DNA from: Aphelocoma coerulescens | Taxonomy: Eukaryota; Chordata; Aves; Passeriformes; Corvidae | NCBI RefSeq assembly: GCF_041296385.1 | Contig: NC_091017.1 | Span: 77,704,555 to 77,768,554 of the forward strand | Reading direction: 5' to 3' | DNA length: 64,000 bases | Shown here: positions 1 to 12,622 of the stretch, in pieces | Layout: every line of letters starts with the position of its first letter | Numbering within the stretch: the stretch's first letter is position 1 | The notes under the pieces: generated by a model | What the model was told of the DNA's origin: nothing | The model's database searches: none | The model's input: the letters and a program-made list of their open reading frames with translations, nothing else | Position numbers and translations under genes: made by a program

Positions 1-2876
1 AATGCTGGCGGAAATCCCAACCCTGAGGGGAATCCCAGCCCTGAGGGAAATCCCAACCCTGAAAGAAATCCCATCCCGGAGCTCTTTGCAAGAAGGTTTT
101 CCCACCTCCCAAAAAAAACGCTGGAAGGCTAAAAATCTGGAATTTTTACCTCAGGAATGTCAGGAATGTCTCTGTGAGGGGACAAGGCCATTTTCCTGCC
201 TCACCCACAGCACCAAATCCTGAGGGAAATCCCAGCCCTGAGAGAAATCTCGACCCCTAAAGGTTTTCCTATCCCAATAAAAATAGCCGGATAACTGAAA
301 ACCGGGAATTTTTACCTCAGCAATGTCTCCATGAGGGGACATGGCCATTTTCCTGCCTCATCCACACCAAATCCTGAGGGAAATCCCAGCCCTGAGGGAA
401 ATCCCAACCCCTGAGGGAAATCCCATCCTGGAGCTCTTTGCAGGAAGGTTTTCCAATCCCAAAAAAGACAATGGATGGCTAAAAATTGGGAATTTTTACC
501 TCAGGAATGTCTCTGTGAGGGGACAAGGCCATTTTCCCGCCTCACCCACAGCACCAAATCCTGAGGGAAATCCCATCCCTGAGGGGAATCCCATCCATCC
601 CTGAGAGAAATCCCGACCCTAAGGGAAATCCAACCCCTAAAGGTTTTCCTATCCCAATAAAAAACCCCGGATGACTAAAAACCGGGAATTTTTAACTCAG
701 CAATGTCTCCATGAGGGGAAAAGGCCATTTTCCCGCCTCATCCACACCAAATCCTGAGGGAAATCCTGACCCTGAAGGAAATCCCAACCCCTGAAGGTTT
801 TCCTATCCCAAAAAAAACACTGGATGGCTAAAAATTGGGAATTTTTACCTCAGGAATGTCAGGAATGTCTCCATTAGGGGACAAGGCCATTTTCCCGCCT
901 CATCCACAGCACCAAATCCTGAGGGAAATCCCATCCCTGAGGGAAATCCAACCCCTAAAGGTTTTCCTATCCCAATAAAAAACCCCGGATGACTAAAAAC
1001 TGGGAATTTTTACCTCAGCAATGTCTCCATGAGGGGACATGCCATTTTCCTGCCTCATCCACACCAAATCCTGAGGGAAATCCCATCCCTGAAGGAAATC
1101 CCAACCCCTGAAGGTTTTCCTATCCCCAAAAAACCACCGGATGGCTAAAAATTGGGAATTTTTACCTCAGCAATGTCAGGAATGTCTCCATTAGGGGACA
1201 AGGCCATTTTCCCGCCTCATCCACAGCACCAAATCCTGAGGGAAATCCCATCCCTGAGGGAAATCCAACCCCTAAAGGTTTTCCTATCCCAATAAAAAAA
1301 CCCGGATGACTAAAAAACGGGAATTTTTACCTCAGCAATGTCTCCATGAGGGGACAAGGCCATTTTCCCGCCTCATCCACACCAAATCCTGAGGGAAATC
1401 CCATCCCTGAGGAAAATCCCAGCCCTGAGAGAAATCCCATCCCAGAGCTCTTTGCAGGAAGGTTTTCCTATCCCCAAAAAAAACGCTGGATGGCTAAAAA
1501 TTGGGAATTTTTACCTCAGGAATGTCTCGGTGAGGGGACAAGGCCATTTTCCCGCCTCACCCACAGCACCAAATCCTGAGGGAAATCCCATCCCTGAGGG
1601 GAATCCCATCCATCCCTGAGAGAAATCCCGACCCTAAGGGAAATCCAACCCCTAAAGGTTTTCCTATCCCAATAAAAAACCCCGGATGACTAAAAACCGG
1701 GAATTTTTACCTCAGCAATGTCTCCATGAGGGGACAAGGCCATTTTCCCGCCTCATCCACAGCACCAAATCCTGAGGGAAATCCCATCCCTGAGGGAAAT
1801 TCAACCCCTAAAGGTTTTCCTATTCCAATAAAAAAACCCGGATGACTAAAAACTAGGAATTTTTACCTCAGCAATGTCTCCATGAGGGGACATGGCCATT
1901 TTCCCGCCTCATCCACACCAAATCCTGAGGGAAATCCTGACCCTGAAGGAAATCCCAACCCCTGAAGGTTTTCCTATCCCAAAAAAACCACCGGATGGCT
2001 AAAAATTGGGAATTTTTACCTCAGCAATGTCAGGAATGTCTCCATTAGGGGACAAGGCCATTTTCCCGCCTCATCCACAGCACCAAATCCTGAGGGAAAT
2101 CCCATCCCTGAGGGAAATCCAACCCCTAAAGGTTTTCCTATCCCAATAAAAAAAGCCGGATGACTAAAAACTGGGAATTTTTACCTCAGCAATGTCTCCA
2201 TGAGGGGACAAGGCCATTTTCCCACCTCATCCACACCAAATCCTGAGGAAAATCCCAGCCCTGAGGGAAATCCCAACCCTGAGGGAAATCCCATCCTGGA
2301 GCTCTTTGCAGGAAGGTTTTCTGATCCCAAAAAAGACAATGGATGGCTAAAAATTGGGAATTTTTACCTCAGGAATGTCTCTGTGAGGGGACAAGGCCAT
2401 TTTCCCGCCTCACCCACAGCACCAAATCCTGAGGGAAATCCCATCCCTGAGGGGAATCCCAGCCCTGAGCTCTTTGCAGGAAGGTTTTCCTACCTCAAAA
2501 AAAACCACTGGATGGCTAAAAATTGGGAATTTTTACCTCAGGAATGTCTCTGTGAGGGGACAAGGCCATTTTCCTGCCTCACCCACAGCACCAAATCCTG
2601 AGGGAAATCCCATCCCTGAGGGGAATCCCATCCATCCCTGAGAGAAATCCTGACCCTAAGGGAAATCCAACCCCTAAAGGTTTTCCTATCCCAATAAAAA
2701 AACCCGGATGACTAACAACTGGGAATTTTTACCTCAGCAATGTCTCCATGAGGGGACATGGCCATTTTCCCGCCTCATCCACACCAAATCCTGAGGGAAA
2801 TCCTGACCCTGAAGCAAATCCCAACCCCTGAAGGTTTTCCTATCCCAAAAAAACCACCGGATGGCTAAAAATCGGG
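1..2876 (-). repeat. Tandem array carrying 16 copies of the exon 16/intron border
   Basis: Units of about 150-196 bp fill the intron 3' of exon 16. Each holds a variant of TTTTTACCTCAG followed by GAATGTCTCC or CAATGTCTCC and ATGAGGGGACA (plus strand), which on the coding strand is the end of exon 16 (TGTCCCC..GGAGACATT.CTGAG) plus its donor GTAAAAATTCCC. Copies of the border lie near 141, 307, 491, 687, 840, 1006, 1157, 1322, 1506, 1702, 1857, 2011, 2176, 2358, 2527 and 2723; the true border is at 2,877-2,890. The copy at 687 has lost the GT. The rest of each unit is GAGGGAAATCCCATCCCT-type repeats. Confidence 0.92.
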
Positions 2877-2885
2877 AATTTTTAC

Positions 2886-3011
2886 CTCAGGAATGTCTCC
2901 GCAGGGGGACAAGGAGCAGGTGAGGGTGTGCTCCCCCATGGAATAGGGATACTGCTGCAGGAAGCTGTGCATGGAGCGGGCGGATTTGGGACTGTCCAGA
3001 TGCAGGATGGC
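2886..3011 (-). CDS. ZNF638: ZNF638 exon 16 of window: RRM3, C-terminal half
   Basis: 126 nt, 42 codons, phase 0 to 0 (window residues 640-681). It starts with the RNP1 strand AILHLDSP, then [20 protein letters not shown] and the last strand TLTCSLSP, ending CGDIPE. The acceptor is TTTCCCTCAG and the donor CCTGAG|GTAAAA. LDSP-x-SA-x-SM and HxLTCSLSP match the end of RRM3 of ZNF638. The last two dozen bases of this exon plus the donor have been copied 16 times in the array to its left (1-2,876). The remaining acidic and C-terminal zinc-finger exons must lie beyond position 1. Confidence 0.95.
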
Positions 3012-3129
3012 CTGAGGGAAAAAATTCCTGGTCATTCCTTGATTTCTGCATTCCTGGATAAAATCCAGGGAATTCCTAAAGCTGCTGGAATCCCTCACTT
3101 GTTTCCCATCACTTTTCAGCCATAAAAAG

Positions 3130-3480
3130 GGTTAAAAATCACCTGAAAATGTCACAGTTTGTTTCCTAAACATCAATTTTTCCGGGGTTTTTTGGGGATT
3201 TAAAAATGTTTTCCTCGGTTATTTTCAGATTTTAAAACCATTCCCCTCTTTTTTTGGGATTTAAAAAACATTTCCTTGGTTTTTTGGGATTTAAAACCCG
3301 CCCCCCTCATTTTTTTAGGATTTAAAAAGCATTTCCCTAATTTTTTGGGGGATTTAAAAACCATTTCCTTGGATTTTGGGATTTTAAAAACATTTCATCT
3401 TTTTTTTTTTTATTATTTTAAAATCATTTTCCATGGTTTCTTTGGGATTTAAAAGACATTTTCCATGGTTTTTTGGGATT
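3130..3480 (+). repeat. Degenerate GGGATTTAAAA/TTTTTT repeat in RRM3 intron
   Basis: A diverged array of about 30-40-bp units with TTTTTTGGGATTTAAAAA and CATTTCC cores, between exon 16 and the large satellite. No gene. The stretch 3,481-3,660 after it is low-complexity but without a clear unit. Confidence 0.7.
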
Positions 3481-3660
3481 TCAGATCGTTCCAATTTTGA
3501 AATCCTCCCATTTTTATGGTTTGGTGGCAAATCATCCCAAAAAATTGGTACCAATCCCAGGAGAATTCCACAAAAATTCCTTCAAAATTCCTTTTTTCCT
3601 CAAGTTTCTTCCAGGAAAATTCTGATTTTCCGCAAAAGAAAGGTGCTTTGGAGCAGAAAA

Positions 3661-5050
3661 ATGGGATTAATTTGGAATTCCATGGATTTAAGTAGGAATT
3701 CCATGGATTTAATTCAGAATTTCGTGAGATTAATTCGGAATTCCATGGATTTAACTGGAATTCCACGGGATTGATTAGGAATTCCATGGATTTAATTGGA
3801 ATTCCATGAATCTAATTTGGAATTCCATGGATTTGAGCTGGAATTCCACAGAATTAAAGTGGAATTCCATGGACCTAAACTGGAATTCCATAGCTTTAAT
3901 TTGGAATTCCATGGATTTAATTCAGAATTCCATGGATTTAAGTTGGAATTTCATGGGATTCATTTGGAATTTCATGGATTTAAGGTGGAATTCCATGGAT
4001 CTAAACTGGAATTCCACAGCTTTAATTTGGAATTCCATGGATTTAATTCAGAATTCCATGGGATTCATTTGGAATTCCATGGATTTAATTGGAATTCCTC
4101 CATGGATCTAATTTGGAATTCCATGGATCTAATTTGGAATTCCATGGACTTGAGCTGGAATTCCATGGATTGAAGTTGGAATTCCACAGAATTAAGGTGG
4201 AATTCCACGGATCTAAACTGGAATTTCAAGGATTTAAAATAGAATTCCATGGATTTAATTCAGAATTTCATCGGATTAATTTGGAATTCCATGGATTTAA
4301 GGTAGAATTCCGTGGATTTAATTCAGAATTCCATGGATTTAATTTGGAATTCCATGGATCTAATTTGGAATTTCATGGGATTAATTTGGAATTCCACAGA
4401 TTTAAAATGGAATTTCATGGATCTATACTGGAATTTCATGGATTTAAGCTGGAATTCCATGGATCTAATTTGGAATTTCATGGGATTAATTTGGAATTCC
4501 ATGGATTTAAGCTGGAATTCCATGGCTTTGACCTGAAATTCCACTGATTTAATTTGGAATTCCATGGAACTAAACTGGAATTTCACGGCTCTAAACTGGA
4601 ATTTCATGGAATTAAGCTGGAATTCCATGGATTTAAGGTAGAATTCCATGGATCCGAGCTGGAATTCCATGGATCCCAGCCGGAATTGCACAGATTTAAG
4701 GTGGAATTCCATGGATTTAAGGTAGAATTCCATGGATTTAAGGTGGAATTGCATGGATCCCAGCCGGAATTGCATGGATCCCAGCCAGAATTCCAGAGAT
4801 CTCAGCCAGAATTCCATGGATTTAAGGTGGAATTCCACGGGTCCGAGCTGGAATTCCATGGATTTAAGGTACAATTCCATGGATCCCAGCCGGAATTGCC
4901 CAGATCCCAGGCAGAACTCCATGGATTTAAGGTAGAATTCCATGGATCCCAGGCAGAATTCTGTGGATTTATGGCAGAATTCCATGGATCCCAGCTGGAA
5001 TTCCACGGATCCCAGGCAGAACTCCACAGATCCTGGCCAGAATTCTATGG
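3661..5050 (+). repeat. 21-bp satellite, AT-rich monomer zone
   Basis: Monomers of about 21 bp around GGAATTCCATGGATTTAA (a string of EcoRI- and NcoI-like palindromes) run head to tail. Variation among monomers is high (GGATCTAA, GGGATTCA, GGCTTTAA). GC content rises steadily to the right, where GGATCCCAGCC monomers appear and alternate with the TTTAAGGTGG ones. It forms the AT-rich shoulder of the dimeric satellite that follows in the same intron. Confidence 0.92.
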
Positions 5051-8000
5051 ATCCCAGCCGGAATTGCCCGGATTTAAGGTGGAATTGCCCGGATCCCAGC
5101 CAGAACTCCATGGATCCCAGCCGGAATTGCACAGATTTAAGGTAGAACTCCATGGATTTAAGGTGGAGTTGCCCGGATCCCAGGCAGAACTCCATGGACC
5201 CCAGCTGGAATTCCATGGATCCCAGCCGGAATTGCCCGGATTTAAGGTGGAACTGCCTGGATCCCAGGCAGAACTCCATGGATTTAAGGTGGAACTGCCC
5301 GGATCCCAGGCAGAACTCCACGGATTTAAGGTGGAACTGCCCGGACCCCAGCCAGAACTCCACGGATTTAAGGTGGAATTGCCCGGATCCCAGGTGGAAT
5401 TGCCCGGATTTAAGGTGGAACTGCCTGGATCCCAGGCAGAACTCCATGGATTTAAGGCGGAACTGCCCAGATCCCAGCCAGAACTCCATGGATTTAAGGC
5501 GGAACTGCCCGGATCCCAGCCAGAACTCCACGGATTTAAGGCGGAACTGCCCAGATCCCAGCCAGAACTCCATGGATTTAAGGTGGAACTGCCTGGATCC
5601 CAGCCAGAACTCCATGGATTTAAGGTGGAACTGCCCAGATCCCAGCCAGAACTCCATGGATTTAAGGTGGAACTGCCCGGATCCCAGGTGGAATTGCCCG
5701 GATTTAAGGTGGAACTGCCCGGATCCCAGCCAGAACTCCATGGATTTAAGGCGGAACTGCCCGGATCCCAGCCAGAACTCCACGGATTTAAGGCGGAACT
5801 GCCTGGATCCCAGGCAGAACTCCACGGATTTAAGGCGGAATTGCCCAGATCCCAGGCAGAACTCCATGGATTTAAGGTGGAACTGCCCGGATCCCAGCCA
5901 GAACTCCATGGATTTAAGGTGGAACTGCTCGGATCCCAGCCAGAACTCCATGGATTTAAGGTGGAACTGCCCGGATCCCAGGCAGAACTCCATGGATTTA
6001 AGGTGGAACTGCCCGGATCCCAGGCAGAACTCCACGGATTTAAGGTGGAACTGCCCAGATCCCAGCCAGAACTCCATGGATTTAAGGTGGAATTGCCCGG
6101 ATCCCAGGTGGAATTGCCCGGATTTAAGGTGGAACTGCCCGGATCCCAGGCAGAACTCCACAGATTTAAGGTGGAACTGCCCGGATCCCAGGCAGAACTC
6201 CATGGATTTAAGGTGGAATTGCCCGGATCCCAGGTGGAATTGCCCGGATTTAAGGTGGAACTGCCTGGATCCCAGGCAGAACTCCATGGATTTAAGGCGG
6301 AACTGCCCGGATCCCAGCCAGAACTCCATGGATTTAAGGTGGAACTGCCCGGATCCCAGGCAGAACTCCACGGATTTAAGGTGGAATTGCCTGGATCCCA
6401 GCCGGAATTGCCCGGATTTAAGGCGGAACTGCCCGGATCCCAGCCAGAATTTCCCAGATTTAAGGTGGAACGGCCCGGATCCCAGGCAGAACTCCACGGA
6501 TTTAAGGCGGAACTGCCCAGATCCCAGCCAGAACTCCATGGATTTAAGGCGGAACTGCCCGGATCCCAGGCGGAACTCCATGGATTTAAGGCGGAACTGC
6601 CCGGATCCCAGCCAGAACTCCATGGATTTAAGGCGGAACTGCCCAGATCCCAGCCAGAACTCCACGGATTTAAGGTGGAACTGCCCGGATCCCAGGCGAA
6701 ACTCCATAGATTTAAGGTGGAACTGCCCGGATCCCAGGCAGAACTCCACGGATTTAAGGTGGAATTGCCTGGATCCCAGGTGGAATTGCCCGGATTTAAG
6801 GTGGAACTGCCTGGATCCCAGCCAGAACTCCACGGATTTAAGGTGGAACTGCCCAGATCCCAGCCAGAACTCCACGGATTTAAGGCGGAATTGCCCAGAT
6901 CCCAGCCAGAACTCCATGGATTTAAGGTGGAACTGCCCGGATCCCAGGCAGAACTCCATGGATTTAAGGTGGAACTGCCCGGATCCCAGCCAGAACACCA
7001 TGGATTTAAGGTGGAACTGCCCGGATCCCAGGCAGAACTCCATGGACCCCAGCTGGAATTCCATGGATCCCAGCCAGAATTGCCCGGATTTAAGGTGGAA
7101 TTCCATGGATCCCAGCTGGAATTGCCCAGATTTAAGGTGGAATTCCATGGATCCCAGCCGGAACTGCACAGATTTAAGGTAGAACTCCATGGATTTAAGG
7201 TAGAATTGCACGGATCCCAGCCGGAATTGCCCGGATTTAAGGTGGAATTGCCCAGATTTAAGGTGGAATTCCATGGATCCCAGGCAGAACTCCACAGATT
7301 TAAGGTGGAACTGCCCAGATCCCAGCCAGAACTCCATGGATTTAAGGTGGAACTGCCCGGATCCCAGGCAGAACTCCATGGATTTAAGGTGGAACTGCCC
7401 GGATCCCAGGCAGAACTCCACGGATTTAAGGTGGAACTGCCCAGATCCCAGCCAGAACTCCATGGATTTAAGGTGGAATTGCCCGGATCCCAGGTGGAAT
7501 TGCCCGGATTTAAGGTGGAACTGCCCGGATCCCAGGCAGAACTCCACAGATTTAAGGTGGAACTGCCCGGATCCCAGGCAGAACTCCATGGATTTAAGGT
7601 GGAATTGCCCGGATCCCAGGTGGAATTGCCCGGATTTAAGGTGGAACTGCCTGGATCCCAGGCAGAACTCCATGGATTTAAGGCGGAACTGCCCGGATCC
7701 CAGCCAGAACTCCATGGATTTAAGGTGGAACTGCCCGGATCCCAGGCAGAACTCCACGGATTTAAGGTGGAATTGCCTGGATCCCAGCCGGAATTGCCCG
7801 GATTTAAGGCGGAACTGCCCGGATCCCAGCCAGAATTTCCCAGATTTAAGGTGGAACGGCCCGGATCCCAGGCAGAACTCCACGGATTTAAGGCGGAACT
7901 GCCCAGATCCCAGCCAGAACTCCATGGATTTAAGGCGGAACTGCCCGGATCCCAGGCGGAACTCCATGGATTTAAGGCGGAACTGCCCGGATCCCAGCCA

Positions 8001-11000
8001 GAACTCCATGGATTTAAGGCGGAACTGCCCAGATCCCAGCCAGAACTCCACGGATTTAAGGTGGAACTGCCCGGATCCCAGGCGAAACTCCATAGATTTA
8101 AGGTGGAACTGCCCGGATCCCAGGCAGAACTCCACGGATTTAAGGTGGAATTGCCTGGATCCCAGGTGGAATTGCCCGGATTTAAGGTGGAACTGCCTGG
8201 ATCCCAGCCAGAACTCCACGGATTTAAGGTGGAACTGCCCAGATCCCAGCCAGAACTCCACGGATTTAAGGCGGAATTGCCCAGATCCCAGCCAGAACTC
8301 CATGGATTTAAGGTGGAACTGCCCGGATCCCAGGCAGAACTCCATGGATTTAAGGTGGAACTGCCCGGATCCCAGCCAGAACACCATGGATTTAAGGTGG
8401 AACTGCCCGGATCCCAGGCAGAACTCCATGGACCCCAGCTGGAATTCCATGGATCCCAGCCAGAATTGCCCGGATTTAAGGTGGAATTCCATGGATCCCA
8501 GCTGGAATTGCCCAGATTTAAGGTGGAATTCCATGGATCCCAGCCGGAACTGCACAGATTTAAGGTAGAACTCCATGGATTTAAGGTAGAATTGCACGGA
8601 TCCCAGCCGGAATTGCCCGGATTTAAGGTGGAATTGCCCAGATTTAAGGTGGAATTCCATGGATCCCAGGCAGAACTCCACAGATTTAAGGTGGAACTGC
8701 CCAGATCCCAGCCAGAACTCCATGGATTTAAGGTGGAACTGCCCGGATCCCAGGCAGAACTCCATGGATTTAAGGTGGAACTGCCCGGATCCCAGCCAGA
8801 ACTCCATGGATTTAAGGTGGAACTGCCCGGATCCCAGCCAGAACTCCATGGATTTAAGGCGGAACTGCCCAGATCCCAGCCAGAACTCCATGGATTTAAG
8901 GCAGAACTGCCCAGATCCCAGGCATAACTCCATGGATTTAAGGCGGAATTGCCCAGATCCCAGCCAGAACTCCATGGATTTAAGGTGGAACTGCCCGGAT
9001 CCCAGGCAGAACTCCATGGATTTAAGGTGGAACTGCCCGGATCCCAGCCAGAACTCCATGGATTTAAGGCGGAACTGCCCAGATCCCAGGCGGAACTCCA
9101 TGGATCCCAGCTGGAATCGCACAGATTTAAGGTAGAACTCCATGGATTTAAGGCAGAATTGCCTGGATCCCAGCCGGAATTTTCCGGATTTAAGGTGGAA
9201 CTGCCCGGATCCCAGCCAGAACTCCATGGATTTAAGGTGGAACTGCCTGGATCCCAGGCAGAACTCCATGGATTTAAGGTAGAACTGCCTGGATCCCAGG
9301 CAGAACTCCATGGATTTAAGGCGGAACTGCCCGGATCCCAGGCAGAACTCCACGGATTTAAGGCGGAACTGCCCAGATCCCAGGCAGAACACCATGGATT
9401 TAAGGTGGAACTGCCTGGATCCCAGGCAGAACTCCATGGATTTAAGGTGGAACTGCCCGGATCCCAGGAGGAATTGCCCGGATTTAAGGTGGAACTGCCC
9501 GGATCCCAGCCAGAACTCCATGGATTTAAGGTGGAATTGCCCGGATCCCAGACAGAACTCCATGGATTTAAGGCGGAACTGCCCGGATCCCAGCCAGAAC
9601 TCCATGGATTTAAGGTGGAACTGCCTGGATCCCAGCCAGAACTCCACAGATTTAAGGTGGAACTGCCCGGATCCCAGCCAGAACTCCATGGATTTAAGGT
9701 GGAACTGCCCGGATCCCAGACAGAACTCCATGGATTTAAGGCGGAACTGCCCAGATCCCAGCCAGAACTCCATGGATTTAAGGCGGAACTGCCCAGATCC
9801 CAGGCAGAACTCCATGGATTTAAGGCGGAACTGCCCAGATCCCAGCCAGAACTCCATGGATTTAAGGTGGAACTGCCCACATCCCAGGCAGAACTCCACG
9901 GATTTAAGGTGGAACTGCCCGGATCCCAGGCAGAACTCCATGGATTTAAGGCGGAACTGCCTGGATCCCAGCCAGAACTCCATGGATTTAAGGCGGAACT
10001 GCCCAGATCCCAGGCAGAACTCCACAGATTTAAGGTGGAACTGCCTGGATCCCAGGCAGAACTCCATGGATTTAAGGTGGAATTGCCCGGATCCCAGCCA
10101 GAACTTCATGGATTTAAGGTGGAACTGCCCGGATCCCAGGCAGAACTCCATGGATTTAAGGTGGAACTGCCTGGATCCCAGCCAGAACTCCACGGATTTA
10201 AGGTGGAACTGCCCGGATCCCAGGCAGAACTCCACAGATTTAAGGTGGAACTGCCCGGATCCCAGGCAGAACTCCACGGATTTAAGGTGGAACTGCCCGG
10301 ATCCCAGGCAGAACTCCACGGATTTAAGGTGGAACTGCCCGGATCCCAGGTGGAATTGCCCGGATTTAAGGTGGAACTGCCTGGATCCCAGCCAGAACTC
10401 CATGGATTTAAGGCGGAACTGCCCAGATCCCAGCCAGAACTCCATGGATTTAAGGCGGAACTGCCCGGATCCCAGGCAGAACTCCATGGATTTAAGGCGG
10501 AACTGCCCGGATCCCAGCCAGAACTCCATGGATCCCAGCTGGAATCGCACAGATTTAAGGTAGAACTCCATGGATTTAAGGCAGAATTGCCTGGATCCCA
10601 GCCGGAATTGCCCGGATTTAAGGTGGAACTGCCCGGATCCCAGGCAGAACTCCACGGATTTAAGGTGGAATTGCCTGGATCCCAGGTGGAATTGCCCGGA
10701 TTTAAGGCGGAACTGCCCGGATCCCAGCCAGAATTTCCCAGATTTAAGGTGGAACGGCCCGGATCCCAGCCAGAACTCCACGGATTTAAGGCGGAACTGC
10801 CCAGATCCCAGTCAGAACTCCATGGATTTAAGGTGGAACTGCCCGGATCCCAGGCAGAACTCCATGGATTTAAGGTGGAACTGCCCGGATCCCAGCCAGA
10901 ACTCCATGGATTTAAGGTGGAACTGCCCGGATCCCAGGCAGAACTCCATGGATTTAAGGCGGAACTGCCCGGATCCCAGCCAGAATTTCCCAGATTTAAG

Positions 11001-11080
11001 GTGGAACTGCCCGGATCCCAGGCAGAACTCCACGGATTTAAGGCGGAACTGCCCGGATTTAAGGCAGAACTCCATGGCTC
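5050..11080 (+). repeat. 42-bp dimeric satellite in RRM3 intron
   Basis: About 6 kb of a 42-bp unit built of two related 21-bp halves, GGATTTAAGGTGGAACTGCCC and GGATCCCAGGCAGAACTCCAT-like (each given here approximately). Because 42 is divisible by three and most units lack stops, several frames are open for 400-2,150 codons on both strands; these are not genes. A 1,386-bp block (33 units) is duplicated in tandem within it, see separate entry. The array stops about 30 bp short of the exon 15 donor. Confidence 0.95.
5941..8795 (+). repeat. Higher-order tandem duplication, period 1,386 bp
   Basis: Sequence from about 5,941 is repeated from 7,327 with the same order of unit variants, including rare ones (CATGGACCCCAGCTGG at 7,041 and 8,427; GAACACCATGG; GGAACGGCCC). 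The period is exactly 1,386 bp, 33 times 42. The two copies looked identical in the lines I compared and diverge from about 8,796. This is a recent unequal-exchange event, or an assembly artefact. Confidence 0.88.
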
Positions 11081-11104
11081 CCGGCGGTGGGGCGCGGGCC
11101 GTAC

Positions 11105-11245
11105 CCGGTGGTGCCGGCGCAGCACCATGTAGTGATCCACTTTGCCGAAGCGCAGCCCCACGCACAGAACCTCCAGCTCCCGGTAGCCCCCGGCCGGGAG
11201 GTTGCCCAGGTGCACAAAGTGCTGCCGGATGCTCGCCGTGTCCAC
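11105..11245 (-). CDS. ZNF638: ZNF638 exon 15 of window: RRM3, N-terminal half
   Basis: 141 nt, 47 codons, phase 0 to 0 (window residues 593-639). After VDTASIRQH comes the RNP2 strand FVHLGNLPAGG, then ELEVLCVGLRFGKVDHYMVL and RRHHR. VLCVGL-x-FGKVDH is a distinctive ZNF638 signature. The acceptor is CCCGTTGCAG and the donor CACCGG|GTACGG. The 42-bp satellite begins about 30 bp beyond the donor and fills most of the following 8,093-bp intron, the largest in the window. Confidence 0.95.
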
Positions 11246-11264
11246 CTGCAACGGGAACAGCCGG

Positions 11265-12622
11265 GATCGGGAGGGGAAAGGGGGATAAAAGGGGGAAAAG
11301 GGGGGGAAAATGGGGATAAAGGGGGATAAAAGGGGGAAAAAGGGGGGATAAATGGGGAAAAAAGGGGATAAAGGGGGAAAAAGGGGGGAAAAAAGGGGGG
11401 GAAGAGGGAAAAAAGGGGGGAAAAAGAGGGAAAAAAGGGGGGAAAAGAGGGAAAAAAGGGGAAAAAAAGAGGGAAAAAAGGGGGGAAAAAGGGGGGAAAA
11501 AAGGGGGGGAAAAAAGGGGGGGAAAAGAGGGGAAAAAAGGGGGGGAAAAGAGGGGATAAAAGGGGGAAAAAAGGGGAAGAAAAGGGGAAAAAAAGGGGAA
11601 GAAAAGGGGAAGAAAAGGGGAAAAACAAGGGGGAAAAGGGGGGGAAAAAAGGGGGGGGAAGAGAGAAAAAAGGGGGGAAAAAGAGGGAAAAAATGGGGGG
11701 AAAAAGGGGGGAAAAAGGGGGGGAAGAAGGGGGGGGAAAAAGGGGGGAAAAGAGGGAAAAAAGGGGGGAAAAGAGGGGAAAAAAGGGGGGGGGGAAGAGG
11801 GAAAAAAGGGGGAAAAAGAGGGAAAAAATGGGGGGAAAAAGGGGGGGAAGAGGGAAAAAAGGGGGGGAAAAGAGGGGAAAAAGAGGGGAAAAAAGGGGGG
11901 GAAAAGAGGGGATAAAAGGGGGAAAAAGGGGAAGAAAAGGGGAAAAAAAGGGGAAGAAAAGGGGAAGAAAAGGGGAAAAACAAGGGGGAAAAGGGGGAAA
12001 AAAGGGGGGGGGAAAGGGGGCAAGAAGAGGGCAAAAAGGGGGAAAAAAAGGGGGTAAAATGGGAGAGAAGGGGGTAAAAAGGGAGAAAAAAAAGGAGGAA
12101 AGAAGGGGAGGAAAAAGGAGGAGAAAGGGACAAAAGGGGGAAAAAAGGGGAAGAAAAGGAAGAAAAGGGGGAAAATGGGGGAAAAGGGAGAAACGGGGAA
12201 ATAGGGGGAAACAGGGGGAAAGAAGGGGGAAAAAGGAAAAAAAGGGGGAAAAGGGAAAAAAAGGGGGAAAAAGGGGGGAAAAAGAGGGAAAAAAGGGGGG
12301 AAAGGGGGAAAAGGGAAAAAAAGGGGGAAGGAGGAAAATGGGGGGGAAAAAGAGGGGGAAAATGGGAAAGAAGGGGGAAAAGGGGAGAAAAAAAGGGGAA
12401 AAAGGGGGAAGGGGGGAAAAGGGGGAAAAAGGGGGAAAAAGGGGGAAAAAGGGGGAAAAAGGGGGAAAAAGGGGGAAAAAGGGGGAAAAGGGGGAAAAAG
12501 GGGGAAAAATGGGAAAAAGGGAGAAGGGAATGGAAGGAGAACAGGGAGGGAAGAAAGGGGGGAAAAAAGAGGGAAAGAATGGGAAAAGAGAAAGGGAAAA
12601 AGGGGAAAAAGGGGGAAAAATA
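11265..12622 (+). repeat. G/A-rich tract in intron between exons 14 and 15
   Basis: 1.35 kb of runs GGGGGG and AAAA(A) with occasional ATAAA, purine-only over long stretches on the plus strand and therefore a C/T tract in the transcript. Local higher-order units are visible (for example GGGGAAGAAAAGGGG recurs near 11,575-11,630 and 11,930-11,980). No gene. Confidence 0.9.

Noticed and set aside
1..2876. Interspersed direct repeats that could suggest a CRISPR array
   Set aside because: Units of 150-196 bp are continuous tandem copies with no constant short repeat and unique spacers, and the sequence is eukaryotic.
4323..10781. Open frame of 2,152 codons on the minus strand, and frames of 1,457 and 1,611 codons overlapping it on both strands
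   Set aside because: They follow the 42-bp satellite, whose length is divisible by three and whose units rarely contain stops. Several overlapping frames on both strands are open at once and the peptides are pure 14-residue repeats. The region is an intron of ZNF638.
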